From Dolomedes plantarius (Eukaryota > Arthropoda > Arachnida > Araneae > Dolomedidae): 64,000 bases of DNA. Shown here piece after piece: positions 23,682 to 37,181 of the stretch; the stretch's first letter is position 1, and each line of letters starts with the position of its first letter. The notes beneath the pieces are model-generated. The model made no database searches. It was not told the origin of the DNA and saw nothing but the letters and a program-made list of their open reading frames with translations. The stretch spans positions 100,667,141 to 100,731,140 of the forward strand of contig OU015490.1 in the NCBI GenBank assembly GCA_907164885.2, read 5' to 3'. Made by a program: the position numbers and the translations under genes.

Positions 23682-24237
23682 CGACGATCAATGTATACAA
23701 TTGATGTAAAAAAATATATATTTATAAAAAAATTGTAAGGGATATTTTTATAGACAAAATAATGTCCAATCGTCTGCCGCATTAGCAAGAAAAAAAACTT
23801 TTTTGTCTATTTAGTTGTTATGCACGTGACGATAAATTTATTTAAAGTACCAGAAAAAGAAATCCCGTGATCAGCATTTAATAAATTAAATTCTAAAAAT
23901 TAATCTTTAAAAATTCACCAAACATCAGAAAATAGGGGTAAAGATTTGAAAAAGATCTCATTTTAAAGGAATTTTTATAATCTTTCTCCTGATATAAATT
24001 TTATAACCCTCAAATTATTATTTTAAATGCCAACTTAAAAAATTTACTAAAACAGCTCAAAAATTTAATTTAAAAAAGTCTAAGCAGAATTTTTCAAAAA
24101 CCTTTCTTAGTGCACCCCTACACTATAAGAAGAATCGCCATGCTAAATTTCAGCCCCTTTAGGTCCAGCTGTTTGATCTGTGCGTTGTATGTCAGTCAGT
24201 CAGTGAGTCAGTTACGGAACTGTTTTATATATATAGA
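23492..24237 (-). mobile_element. Helitron-like family A, full copy with internal (TA)n
   Basis: CTAG at 23492-23495 with the 3' subterminal hairpin region, and the TCTATATATATAAAACAG start at 24237 on the minus strand. A ~75-bp (TA)n (23606-23677) sits about 115 bp inside the 3' end, where other copies have a short TATATA, so the microsatellite grew in place. Confidence 0.8.
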
Positions 24238-24332
24238 TAAACCAGAAGTAAATAAATGAATGCAAGGTCAATATAGGCAGGCCTATATATATTTAGCAAA
24301 AAAATACGGCAGTTTAAGTGGAAATACATTTA

Positions 24333-24496
24333 GGGCCTGTTCACATAGAATCCGTGAGAGTTACTTGTACTGACATATTTTAAACCAATCACAGACCTTA
24401 ACAATTTCGTGGTTAATCTTTTGGAGGTTTGTCATTGGTTAAATATATTTCAATACGAGTAAAGCTAACGTTGACGGATTTTATGCGAACAGGCCC
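24333..24496. mobile_element. PIF/Harbinger-type MITE, copy 3
   Basis: TTA, then GGGCCTGTTCACATAG, ending GCGAACAGGCCC then ATA (one change from TTA). Interior blocks AAACCAATCACAG and TTTGGAGGTTTGTCATTGG match copy 1. Confidence 0.8.
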
Positions 24497-26240
<1,744 letters not shown>

Positions 26241-26289
26241 TTAGTTAAATTAATTGCATATATATAGCGAAGCACGGGTATTCAGCTAG
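26241..26289 (+). mobile_element. Helitron-like family A, 3' terminus only
   Basis: TTAATTGCATATATATAGCG followed by AAGCACGGGTATTCAGCTAG, then T. The last ~30 bases equal the 3' end of family A. The rest has been replaced by microsatellite. Confidence 0.7.
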
Positions 26290-26311
26290 TTGTATATATG
26301 AGTTCTGCAGG

Positions 26312-26549
26312 ATTAAAACTAGCAATCTAAATTTTCTTTTCCCTCAAAAATAGAGTTAAGTCTATTTTCGTATAGTAATTCAAACACTTAAAAACGAAAA
26401 TTTTCGGAAAAAGAACTACTCATAAAAAATAATGTGGGAATCTTTCTAAAGGTTCTTTAAAATTTATATCTTCAAAAATACATAAGATAGAGTTCTTTGC
26501 TCTTTACCGAAAAAGAAAAAGGTCTGATAGAGATTGCTAGTTGTGAACA
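26312..26549. mobile_element. MITE-like inverted repeat (AACTAGCAATCT ends)
   Basis: TTAAAACTAGCAATCTAAAT at the left is mirrored by GAGATTGCTAGTTGTGAAC at the right. A related sequence begins at 44350 (ATCAAAACTAGCAATCTCCA then TCAGACC). The interior is AT-rich and non-coding. Confidence 0.5.
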
Positions 26550-26555
26550 ACCCCC

Positions 26556-27080
26556 CCCCCCCCCACTCACATGATATACACACATGCTGAAATATGTGCA
26601 CGGTTGTATGTAAGTCTACTCCAAAATCAATCAAACATTTAGTTAAGCAATAAAGATATTTCATGCATAACCCTGAGTTCTAGAATACATTTCAGGAAGT
26701 GTATTCGTGAGTACATTTTCTGTTCCTTAATGTTGCAGTTATCAACGAAGGATTTCGCAGATAAACTCCATTTCTTTTCTTTCTCTGTAGTTTATATGAC
26801 GTATCCGAAAAATTTTATACCATGTGGAAAAAAATAAATTGTTATAACGCAGAAATGCAAAGATAGGAATGAAGTTTCCCCGTAAATTCATTTATAAAAT
26901 AAATAAATAAATTAAAATGCACTATGAAATTTATCAGGAACTGAAATCGTATTTGTAATTTAAACATAAATCATATTAAAGAAATCCCGTTTTGTACGAA
27001 TGAAATGGAAATGCAATGGAATCACGTTTACCCGAACCCCGTTGAAACAGACATTCAAATTTATCCGAGAGGCAAAAACA
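26556..27080. other. Unique AT-rich sequence after a poly-C run
   Basis: A poly-C run (about 26551-26564) precedes it. No gene recognised. Confidence 0.4.
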
Positions 27081-27084
27081 AATA

Positions 27085-28447
27085 CAGTGATTTCCGCTTA
27101 TAAGAATCACGTTTGTTATTACTGTTTTTGATTCTTATAAGCGGTTGATTCTTATAACCGAAACTTCCCTTTGGACAGGCACACATACACAAATATATAC
27201 TTGTACATATATATAAACACACAGGCACATATATACATAATTTACCATTAAATACTCTTTAATTTACGTTATTTATCATTTATTAAAATTATTTTTTATA
27301 ATTTTAAAAATACTCAATTTCTAAACAAATACTATAACTCAATTTCTAGACCTATAAGTAACAACACACGATTATAAAATCAACAAGAGGCAGCTTCTCT
27401 TTGACTACACTTTGGAAGAGCATCATATCTAATTAACAAGTTCTGTTTTTCAGAAAAACTAAGAGTTTTCCTTGTTTTTATCATATTTGAATTCGACTAT
27501 CAAAAAGTTGTAACACTAACTGGCAATTTTGTTAGAAAACTAAAGTGAATACTAGCGACGTATGCTTATTACAGTCTCAGACGAAGATTCACTTTATAGC
27601 ATACGTTTCACGGTTTGATTCTGAATCAAACCGTGAAACGTTTGATTCAGCGTCTGGTTCATCTGATTCAGCAAAATGGATCCGTTTACGTTTCACGGTT
27701 TGAAGTGCTGAATCCACTGTCCCGTTTGCGTAAGTGATGGTGGACACTTCGCGGAAGATTTGTGTGTTTCAGGGTCCAGAAATCTGCAACCAGGAAATGC
27801 CTGTCTTTTGAAATGTTGTGATAAAAAGTTCTTAGGGATTAAAATAAGAAAACGAAGGTTTCTTTAAAAATGCTGCATATTTATTCGGCGTCAAGCTCTG
27901 ACATTAAAACAATTTCAAAAATACTTTAAAGTTGCATTACTAAAAAAAATATATCCCTTCGTTAGCACAGCTTTGCCTCGAAGACATTAGTAAAGGTTTA
28001 AAAAAGGGTAAAAAATTCTTTTCGTCTTCTTTAAGTGGTGGGAAAAAAGGAGTGCCTGTCTGAAGAAAAGCGAAATCGGATCCGGGAGTGTTAGATGCCC
28101 CTGGGTAAAGCTAATAAGACAGTGTTTAGCAAAAACGTATAAGGAGAAACTCTTATGTTATGTCTAAAGGAATGTATTTTACGACTGTTTTCCACCCCAA
28201 AGTTGTATCAATCTTTCTTTTCAAAAACTTAAGAAAGAATTTCGTACCTTTTGAGAGTTCAAGTGGCATTTTTTGGAAAAATGAAAGAAAGGCGAAGATT
28301 GCAAACTGATTCTTATAACCGGTGGATTGATTCTTTAAAGCGGAAATTTTAACATGGAAATAATACATTTGTTTTTGTTTTTGCGATATTGACTCTTATA
28401 AACGGTTGATTCTTATAACCACTGATCACTATAAGCGGTGGTTACTG
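27085..28447 (-). mobile_element. Tigger/pogo-like element, internally deleted
   Basis: TA-flanked ends CAGTGATTTCCGCTTATAAG and, inverted, CAGTAACCACCGCTTATAG. Near both ends the motif GATTCTTATAAGCGGT/GATTCTTATAACC recurs two to three times, like subterminal transposase-binding repeats. The length is about 1.36 kb. A minus-strand N-terminal fragment of the transposase survives at 27380-27484. An imperfect palindrome around GAATCAAACCGTGAAACGT (about 27600-27720) lies upstream. Confidence 0.75.
27380..27484 (-). pseudogene. Tigger/CENP-B-type transposase N-terminal fragment
   Basis: From the ATG at 27484 the 34 residues MIKTRKTLSFSEKQN...RYDALPKCSQREAASC match the start of the pogo/Tigger helix-turn-helix (basic start, LSF.EK, then SQREAA). 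A TGA follows directly, and the rest of the DNA-binding domain and the DDE domain are gone. Its position inside TIRs of the Tigger type supports the call. Confidence 0.6.
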
Positions 28448-29302
28448 TACTATAAAATAGATAATCTCGCCAGGTAGCGATAATTCCTTGAGATATGAAG
28501 GAAAACATCTGACACTATAAATTTATTATATATATGGTAAACATGGATTTATTGGTGATAGAGTTAGCATGTGAGAAACATCAAAAGTATATGTATGTTT
28601 CATTTTTTTTTCCAGCATTTATTGTTTGAACCGTCTGGTATTCATTTATCTTTAAACAGTACTAAACTGATATATTTTTAAGCGCTAAAATGATTTCCAA
28701 ATCCATTGGTTTTATAACATTAAATTTCTTTATGTCTCAGAGAACTAAAATGCGATATCGCAGTAATATTGGGCAACAATCTTGCTGCGCGATAACAGCT
28801 TCTGTGTGTGTGACCCTGGTGTTTCGATATCTTGTATCTGCCTATTACACCCCTCTTTCTCCGTGGATTGTGGGGATAAAATCGTCGTCAGTGTTAGATT
28901 AACCTGGTTGGGTAGTACCCATTCAACACCATTATCAATAATTTTGTTAAAATTTAGGCAGTTTTTTTCCAAAGTGTACAGTTTCAACATGTTCCTAAAC
29001 TAATTTTTCGTATGCCATAACTGCCCTAAATATATAATGTTCGGTATGCATATAGTTTTACAGACAGTAACTGGAATGGAAGTTAGTGACATTTTACCTT
29101 AAATATTAAATTAAATATCTCAATTAAGCTAAATAAATGTTATATATGCAGATGATTCTCATTAAAAATAATGTGAAGGACATTTAATGGCATTTTAACC
29201 CAAATCTTTATTTAAATATTAATTACCCTGAATATTCAATGTTAGAAGTGCAAATGGCTTAGGCTGAGATTAACGTTTAGAATGTATTATGGCATTTTGC
29301 CT
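28448..29302. other. Unique AT-rich sequence
   Basis: Small frames on both strands around 28690-29000 overlap each other and show no domain. Nothing else recognised. Confidence 0.4.
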
Positions 29303-30069
29303 CAGGACTTCTGGGTTGTGACCATATTGTATTTGTTCAGTTCAATATTGACCTATGAAGAAAATGTTTCCAATGAATGTAGAGTTGGATTTAAAGGTTT
29401 TTTTTATTATTGTACCCCGTAATAGAGAGAAAAATTTTTAATAAGGATATATTTTTCATTCTTTAAAAGAAACGCCTGTAATGTTTATAAATTTGAATTA
29501 TTCTGGAAGAAAATGGGCTATTTCTTTTAACATTAAACAACGTACCTTTGCAATAGTCGAAGATGTCCGTTTTTTCCTTGGATACTTGTTTGGAATTTTT
29601 GTCCCACTTGAGGCTCCAATTTGACGTTTTTTCCTTTCTTGTTGACGATATTACCTACCGACGCTTTAGATATCACAAAACCATGACTCTCACATCGTTT
29701 TTGGATAACGGAGTATGCATATTTCTCTTCGGAAAGAGCATAAATGTAGCCTTCGAACCACTGCTTTGTTAAAAACGCCATTTTGAATAAAAACAAAACT
29801 TTCAAGCCGCAGACGATAATTTTGACTTTTAAAAACATAGTACAATTGCAATTATTTCTTTTGCAGCAAACCACTTTTTATTACCGCTTACCAAAATCGT
29901 CTAAAAAATGTGCGAACAGCCTCTGTAAGATAGGGTAAAAAATTTCTTTCTCTATTACGGAGCACAATTAAAAAAAAAATCTTTCAGTTCAAGTCGTCAA
30001 CCATTTGAAAACTTTTCTCCATGGGTTAATATAGAGCTTATTGAATCGAATGTGACTACTAACTTAGTC
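29303..30069 (-). mobile_element. Transposase-bearing relative of the TTAA/TA MITE family
   Basis: The left arm follows the MITE order: TCAATATTGACCTATGAAG, then GTACCCCGTAATAGAGAG, then GAATTATTCTGG. The right arm mirrors the long arm of the copy at 5155 (TTTCTTTCTCTATTACGGAG, then TTTTCTCCATGGGTTAATAT). Between them lies a transposase N-terminus. Both ends are degenerate. It abuts the next MITE at the TTAA of 30070-30073. Confidence 0.65.
29533..29781 (-). pseudogene. Tc1/mariner-superfamily transposase, N-terminal fragment
   Basis: From MAFLTKQWFEGYIYALSEE the frame runs about 80 residues through YSVIQKRCESHGFVISKAS VGNIVNKKGK, a helix-turn-helix with the TxxxI-type recognition helix seen at the start of Tc1-like transposases. 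The frame then ends, without any DDE catalytic region. It lies between the arms of a TTAA/TA MITE-like element, which suggests this transposase group once moved those MITEs. The exact subfamily is uncertain. Confidence 0.5.
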
Positions 30070-30073
30070 TTAA

Positions 30074-30488
30074 GGCTGCTGTGTACTAACCTTACTGGAA
30101 TCTCTCACCTCAATGTTAACGACAATGTGTCCAACGATAGCCGACTTGGATTCAAAGATTTTTTTAAAAATTGACTCTGTAATAGAGAAAGAAATTTTAC
30201 ATCTTGGGGAGCTTTCCGTTTTTTGAAAAAAAAAATGCAAATAATATTTTTTAATTTATATTATTCGGAGAAACAATCTGGTGTAGTGTGTTTTAAACGC
30301 TCCTAAATGTCTTTGGTGAACGAAATTTATAAAATGAATCCTGTTGCAAGGTGCAGAAAAGTTCAGGCTATCTGAAAATACCATTTTTATTGGATTATCA
30401 GCATTTATGGAGCTGTAAATAGTAGACACATCTTCTCCATAGGTTAACATGAGGGGAACGAATCCAACAGGGTTAGTACACAGCAGCC
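30074..30488. mobile_element. TTAA/TA MITE family, full copy with clean TTAA flanks
   Basis: TTAA (30070-30073 and 30489-30492) surrounds GGCTGCTGTGTACTAACC...GGTTAGTACACAGCAGCC. 415 bp, non-coding. This is the best-preserved ends in the family. Confidence 0.85.
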
Positions 30489-30688
30489 TTAAGAAAAATT
30501 TACTCTATAGAATGGTAATATCTATACACTATCTTTGGTGGAATCTTTGAAAATTAATATGCACGATATTTAACCTTTGATTTGCTCTAATATGTAAATC
30601 ACGGGGTTCAATAACGTTTACCCTTTTGAACGATTCTCTCTGTTAAATTTGAGAAATCAAATTTCCTCTCAAAGGCATTATACCAGGC

Positions 30689-30860
30689 GTGTCTAACCTG
30701 CGGCCCCACAATTTCAAAGACTTTTAACATTTTATGTGATATTCTGGGAAAATTGATTGATTAAAAACCAGATTAAAAAAAATTCCCCCAAATTCCCATA
30801 TTTCGGATAATTAGGGTTAAATGTCCCCCTAGTTTTATATTTATATTGCCCTCATTTTAA
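30689..30860. mobile_element. hAT-type 5' end fragment
   Basis: CAGGCGTGTCTAACCTGCGG followed by CCCCACAA resembles the CAGGGGTGTCCAACCTGCGGCC start of hAT elements. No right end is found before the Helitron at 30861, so it is probably truncated. Confidence 0.45.
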
Positions 30861-31478
30861 TCTATATATATGAAACAGTTCCGTAACTGACTGACTGACT
30901 AACAGATAACGCACAGACCAGCCGCTTCAAGGGCTGAAATCTTGCATGGTGATTCTTCTTACAGTGTAGGGGTGCACTAAGAAAGATTTTTGAAAAATTC
31001 TTCTTAGATTGTTTTAAATTAAATTTTTAAGCTGTTTTTGTACCATTCTTTAAAGTTTGCATTAAAAATAATAATCTGAGGGTTATAAAATTTATATCAC
31101 GAGAAAGATCATAAAAATTACTTTAAAATGAAATCTTTTTCGAATCTTCACCTTCATTTTCAGATTTTTGGTGAATTTATAAATATTAATTTTTGGAATT
31201 TAATTTATTAAATGCTGATCACGTGGTTTCTTTTCTTTTTGTGATATTTTAAATTAATTTTGCGTCACGTGCATAACAGCGAAATAAATTGACAAAAAAA
31301 TATTGAAATACGGTAAAAGAAAAAATTTAACTATTAGACTAATTCAGATGGAAGTTTTTTAAGAATTTAATTCAAATTAGTATGTTTTTTGGATATTAAA
31401 CATGCAAATTAATTGCATACATTGATTGTTGTATTTAATTTGAATGTACTCCGTAGCGAAGCACGGGTATTCAACTTG
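30861..31478 (+). mobile_element. Helitron-like family A, full copy, mutated 3' end
   Basis: Starts TCTATATATATGAAACAG and ends GCGAAGCACGGGTATTCAA CTTG, where CTAG has become CTTG. The interior carries the CACGTGGTTTC and GTCACGTGCATAA blocks of the family. Confidence 0.75.
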
Positions 31479-31727
31479 TATATTTATAAATGGAGGTAGA
31501 ACAGTAGAATATGTAAAATAAATACCATCTGATTATTGTGACTAGTTACCTTAAAACTCTCCACATTAATAGCAAAAGATTTTTCAAAAAAATTGTTTGC
31601 TAGAGGAATTTTTCTTTTCATGTAGTCAAATAGAGCTCGATAAAATTTGAAGTGACTACTGTATTAGTTATTGCAGATTTCTTTGAATTTAGTGCAAAAC
31701 ATGTATTTAGAAATCGAAATAGAATAA

Positions 31728-32422
31728 TCTATATATATAAAACAGTTCCGTAACTGACTGACTGACAGATAACGCACACACCAAACCGCTGGACCTTAAG
31801 GGCTGAAATTTAGCATGGCGAATCTTCTAATAGTGTAGGCGTTCACTGAGAAAGATTTTTGAAAAATTCTTAGATTTTTAAATTAAATTTTTAAAGCTAT
31901 TTTTGTAACATTCTATAAAGTTTTCATTTAAAATAATAATATGAGGGTTATAAAATTTATATCACGAGAAAGATCATAAAAATTTCTTTAAAATTAAATC
32001 TTTTTCGAATATTTACCTCCATTTTCTGATTTTTGGTGAATTTTTAAAGATCAATTTTTAGAATTTAATTTATTAAGTGCTGATCACGTGGTTTCTTTTC
32101 GTTTTGTGATACTTTAAATTCATTTTGTGTCACGTGCATAATAACGAAATAAATTGACAAAAAAAAATATTTTTTTTCCTTCTAATGCGGCAGACGATTG
32201 GACATTATCCAAAAAAATATTAAAATACAGTAAAAGAATTGTTTCTCAAACTTTACTATATTAACTGTACTATATTCTTTAGCATGTTCTATTAGATTTA
32301 ATTTGAATATTTTCTTCTACATTATTTTGTCTGTAAAAATATCCGCTACGAACTCTTTATAAATAATAATAAATTTTATTTTTTACATCAATTGCATACA
32401 TTGATTGTTGTATTTATTATGA

Positions 32423-32497
<75 letters not shown>

Positions 32498-32566
32498 TAA
32501 TTTCATACATTGACCGTAGTATTTAATTTGAATGTACTCCGTAGCGAAGCACGGGTATTCAGCTAG
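31728..32566 (+). mobile_element. Helitron-like family A, full copy with internal (TA)n
   Basis: TCTATATATATAAAACAG start, GCACGGGTATTCAGCTAG end, flanked A and T. (TA)n at 32423-32491 lies about 75 bp inside the 3' end, at the same place as in the copy at 23492. Confidence 0.8.
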
Positions 32567-33095
32567 TGTATAATATGTATAAAACTACCATTTGATTCTA
32601 GTGACTCGTTATCGTAAAGAATCTAACATTAATAGCTGAAGATTACTAGCAAACGTTTGTATATGGTCCTCTAGAAAAAAAGTTTGAGTATGGCTGCATT
32701 AGACCGAGGCACAGCTCCCTTTAGCTTCTGTATGGCCCCTCTTATATCGAGTTACCCATCCGAGTAAGCAGGGGCGATTCAGATTTCCACCTTAACAAGC
32801 ATAACCCTCTCCCGACAAAGTCCAGGGCTCTTTTTAAGAGAGGCGCCGCCAACGGTGAGAAAATGGGCGCCTCAGCCTTTGCACATCTCGCCGATCGGGA
32901 GCACATGAGAAGAAAAAAAAAATTGCCCAAGATACGAAAGAAGAGAGAGGAGTCGATCTCCGCGGGGGGTTTGAGGCTGAAATTATGCGAAGTGAATTAT
33001 GAAAGAAGTGGTCTTTAGAAGGGAATTACGCGTCGGCGGATTCTGAAATGGAGTGTGGCCTTTTCATGAACGGTCGATAAGTATGTATTTATAGC
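32567..33095. other. Unique sequence, GC-richer from 32740 to 32990
   Basis: A 62-codon minus-strand frame (32742-32930) has no recognisable domain. No RNA gene seen. Confidence 0.4.
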
Positions 33096-34400
33096 GACGG
33101 ATTTGAAAAGCCGGTGCTGAGCCAATGAATGACTGATTTTAAAAAAAATAATAAAAATGCAAAGGGCTTGTTGATTACTTGTTGAAAATCAATCACTGAT
33201 GAGAAATATCGCAGAAAAAGAGCTTGAAATCATTTGATCATTGATATATTTACATTCAAAAGTGTAAACTCTTTGAGCATTTTTTGAAACGTTTTTTGAA
33301 AGAACCTGAAGTTATAGGTACATAGATGCGTTTTCTTCTAAAATATTAAAAACTTAATAAATGGGAGCGATGATATTAGCGAGGGATTTGAAAAGCCGGT
33401 GCTGAGCCAATAAATGGACGATTTTAAAAAAATGCAAAGAGCTTTTTTGATGGAACTAATAGTATCTTTCTTTGATTATGAGTAGCTGATGAGAAACATA
33501 ACGAAAACATGATAATACTATGATATAATATCACGGCTTGTGTAGCTACTTGTTGAAAGTTAATCACTGACGAGAAATATCGCAGAAAAAGAGCTTGAAA
33601 TAATTTGATCATTGATATATATACATTCAAAAGAGTAAAGGCTTTCAGCATTTTTCGAAACATTTTTTGAAAGAACCTGAAATTTTACGTACATTGATGC
33701 GTTTGCTTCTAAAATAATAAACACTTAATAAATGGGAGGGAGGATGTTGAAAATCTGGTGCTGAGCCAATCAATGATCAATTTTTAAAAAAATGCAAAGA
33801 GCTTGTTTTATGGAACAAATAGTATATTTTTTTGATTAGGAATAGCTGGTCAGAAAACATGACGAAAATGTGATAATACTATGATTTAATTTCACGGCTT
33901 GTGAGGCTTCTTGATGAAAATTAATCACTGATGAGAAATATCGCAGAAAAGAAGCTTGAAATTGTTTGATCATTTATATATTTACATCCAAAAGACTAAA
34001 TGCTTTGAACATATTTTGAAACGTGTTTTGAAAGAACCTGAAATTATACGTACATCGATGCGTTTGCTTCTAAAATAATAAACAATTATAAATAAATAAA
34101 CAAATGCAGATATATAAATAAATAATTATAAATAATTTATAAATATAATAATATTAATAATTTATAAATAAATAATTACAGATAAATAAAGAGACATTTT
34201 CATGAAAAATCGATATTTATTATCAGGCATTTGAAAAGTTTGGTCCAAGAAGCTGAAATCTAAAAAAATTCAAGCGAAATTTGCTCGGTGCAACTAATAG
34301 CGTCTTTATTCAACTGTGAGTAATTGGTGAGAAAATGTAATTACCTCAAAACTGTTTCCTTCCCCCCCCCCAAATAACACAGGCCTGCGATGAAAAAAAT
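33096..34400. repeat. Tandem array of three ~280-360-bp units plus a decayed fourth
   Basis: Units begin near 33098, 33383, 33745 and (decayed) 34228. Landmarks are TTTGAAAAGCCGGTGCTGAG, AAAATGCAAAG.GCTT, GAGAAATATCGCAGAAAA, TTGATCATT, GAAAGAACCTGAA and GATGCGTTT.CTTCTAAAAT. Units 2 and 3 carry an extra ~85-bp block (GGAAC.AATAGTAT to CACGGCTTGTG) absent from unit 1. Non-coding. Confidence 0.8.
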
Positions 34401-34756
34401 ACAAGGTAATTGATAGCTGAACTTTATGCATTTTTTGGTGCTGATTTCAAAAAAAATAATGAAAAGTTTCTATCACGTCACGTTTTCTTGAAAAATTCAG
34501 TTTTAATTGGATTTTTATGAACATTTACCATAAATTTTATTTACCATAAATTTTTTTCGTTGAATTTCTTCCCTCCCTGCCTGACCATCAATCTACCTTG
34601 GTTAAACCTACAGAATACCCCTCCCTCTGTGACACCTCCCCTAGCATTACAGACTATGTAAGACAGTTGCGTATTTTGGCATGAAACTCGGAGATCGGGA
34701 CAAATCTTAGGCTCCTCATAAAGTTTGTGTGAAATCTCAATGTGAATTATTTGAAA

Positions 34757-34823
34757 CATTGAGAATTATTTGAGAATTATTTGAGAATTATTTGAGAATT
34801 ATTTGAGAATTATTTGAGAATAA
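34757..34823. repeat. 12-bp minisatellite TTTGAGAATTAT
   Basis: Five to six tandem copies of TTTGAGAATTAT. Confidence 0.9.
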
Positions 34824-35075
34824 TTATGTGAATTATTATCTCAAATGTGAAATTATTTTGTGTGAAATCTCAATGATCTACGCTTATGGCTCAAATGAAA
34901 GAAGACTGCTTTACGATTTGGAATTCCTATGACATAGAGGGAGCCGAAAAACCCCTCTGATGATTTTTACTTTTGTTCCTGCCATGTCCGAGGGTATAAC
35001 CGCAAAAATTAAAAGCTAATCTCTTATCCTGATAACATTCCATCGGCCATACGTCCCGTTCCTCATGGACCTGAT

Positions 35076-36002
35076 GTGCCAGTGCCTTTGCCTCCAACTG
35101 AATTTCCAGTCATCTCTTCAAAGTCTTTAGTCTCGGAACATCCAGAAGTTCAAGGCTCCGCTACCGAATATAAGCCCTCTGGAGGCGATTCACCTCAGCC
35201 CTTCTCTCAGGTTGAACTTTATGATCTGACTAGAGATCTGGGCCTTTCGAAAGAGGCAGCTGTATTGTTGCGCTCCAGATTGAAAGAAAAAAAACTTATT
35301 GGCCAAAGGAACTTCATTTTATTGGTACAGGAATCTAGAAAAGGAATTTGTTAAGTACTTTGAGGAAGAGGAGAACCTGGTCTATTGTTCTGATGTTCCC
35401 GTATTGATGAGAAAATTTAATATCAACTATGATAAAGATGAATGGAGGCTGTTTATAGATTCATCGAAAAGGAGCCTTAAGTCTGTCCTTCTTCATCACG
35501 GAAGCCAGTATGCATCTATACCAGTTGGACACTCGGTGCATTTAAAAGAACGCTATGGAAACCTGGCTCTCGTCCTCAACAAAATAAATTATGCCGACCA
35601 CGGTTGGACTATTTGCGGTGATTTGAAAGTTATCTCCATGCTTCTTGGTCACCAAGGCGGATATACAAAATTCCCATGTTTCATTTGTGAGTAGGACAGC
35701 CGTGATAAGACTTAACGTTGGATAAAAAAAGAATGGCCGAAAAGACAAAATCTTGAATCAGGCACCAAGAATGTGATTCTGAACAGCTTAGTTGATCCAA
35801 AAAAGTATTGTTACCCCCTTTGCATATAAAATTAGGTGTAATTAAGCAGTTTGTCAAGGATATTCCAAAAGATGACGATTGTTTCAAATACCTGTGCAAA
35901 AAGTTTCCAGGTTTATCCGAAGCCAAGTTGAAAGAGGGAATCTTTGTTGGTCCAGATATCCGGAAACTTATGAAGAATAAAGAATTTCAGACTAGCATTA
36001 TA
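35076..36002 (+). pseudogene. Repeat-borne arthropod protein of unknown function, decayed
   Basis: Frames 35076-35354, 35299-35694 and 35808-36000 line up as one protein broken by two frameshifts and two stops (TAG and TAA just after FPCFICE). Recognisable blocks are ELYDLTRDLGLSKEAAVLL, SRLKEKKLI, DEWRLFIDSSKRSLKSVLLH, GYTKFPCFICE, KEWPKRQNLESG, LPPLHIKLGVIKQFV and GIFVGPDIRKLMKN. I recall this set from multi-copy proteins in insects and spiders, probably encoded by a DNA transposon. No enzymatic motif is assigned. The C-terminus is replaced by a mariner fragment. Confidence 0.55.
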
Positions 36003-36335
36003 ATTTTTTTCTGTGGGGCTATCTCAAATCAAAAGATTACCAACACCGACCAACAAATTTGCAAGCACTCAAGGCCGCAATTTCGCAAGAAATCAGGAGA
36101 TTCCGTAGGACATGATCCGCAGATCCATGCAAAATTTCCGAAAGAGACTTCAAAATTGCATCGAAACTGACGGCCGCCATTTAACTGATGTAATCTTTAA
36201 AACTTAATGAATGATAATGGCATACTGTGTACTTCTCAGGCATAAAAGATTTCTTTCTCTATCTTGCTTTGTATTTTTGTTATTGACGTTCCAAATCGGA
36301 ACGTTCTTTCTGCCGCACCCTGTATCTCTTGGTAC
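36003..36335 (+). pseudogene. Mariner-like transposase C-terminus plus right end
   Basis: Frames after the junction read ALKAAISQEIRRFRRT, then, with a shift, MQNFRKRLQNCIETDGRHL TDVIF, the usual end of a mariner/Tc1-type transposase group in arthropods (basic helix, then C-I-...-GRH). About 160 bp downstream GCACCCTGTAT looks like the element's right terminus. A stop and a frameshift are present, and the DDE region is absent. Confidence 0.55.
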
Positions 36336-36778
36336 AACAGTTATATGGAAGTTTTTTTACGAAATATTTGCTACAATTTAACAAAATTTCCGAAGAGCAC
36401 TAACAAAGGAGTTCAAAAGTTTTAAACACTAAACATTTTACTGATAATCTAATAAGTACAAATTTCAGAACCACGTTATGGAACCTTGAATTGCAGTAAG
36501 TTTGTCACTAAGATAGTAACAGAAAAAGATCGACAAACCAAGGAGTATACTGTCTATTTAAGTTGCCATATATTTTTCTGTTACAGCTTATTCTTTTATT
36601 GGACTTTTTGGATAAATTATTCAATAAAATTTAACAAAATTCCAACAGACAAAATTCCAACATTTCCAATAAAATCACAACAATTAATAAATTCAGAAGC
36701 TTTAAAAATAAATATTTATCTGATAATCTTAACTGTAAAATCGAGTATTTCTTTATGCCACATGCATAAATACAATTA
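36336..36778. other. Unique AT-rich sequence
   Basis: A 97-codon frame (36486-36779) is low-complexity with no domain. Nothing else recognised. Confidence 0.4.
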
Positions 36779-36789
36779 AGTTCTAATAG

Positions 36790-37170
36790 TAGGGGCACGG
36801 TGACCCGGTTGGCAAGGGTAACGGGTCAGTGATCTGAACGTCCCTGGTTCGATGCTCGTCGCTGCAAATCCACCGCCGTGTTCACTAATGGTGACCGGGG
36901 CACGTAAAATAGGGCGTGGCTACAATGTCCTCCAAGTTCTCAAATTTACCTCTGGAGGTGCGGGGTCAAGTGTTCCGGTCTCGTCACTTGACTCGGTTCA
37001 AAATTACGGGACTGATGTTCTAGGAGGTCAAGTCAGTCTTCAGCCCTAGTGGTACCTCGCCTTAAAGTGAAGCTGCTTACTACCCTTCGCCAAGGACCTA
37101 GGATTTGAAGACCTAGGTCCTTTGGACTTAGTGTAGGCTTTCCTACACCAAGGGGATTGGAAACAACAAC
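36790..37170 (+). mobile_element. tRNA-derived SINE with perfect 11-bp target duplication
   Basis: AGTTCTAATAG occurs at 36779-36789 and 37171-37181. The head, GGGGCACGGTGACCCGGTTG with GCAAGGGTAACGGG and GGTTCGATGCTC, provides A-box-like and B-box-like Pol III promoter elements. The body contains a CCTAGGTCC hairpin pair (about 37090-37125), and the tail is (AAC)3. The clean target duplication means fairly recent insertion by a LINE machinery. It is copied by Pol III transcription and borrowed RT. Confidence 0.85.
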
Positions 37171-37181
37171 AGTTCTAATAG

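Noticed and set aside
28690..29003. Three overlapping small frames
   Set aside because: Both strands open over the same bases; no family resemblance.
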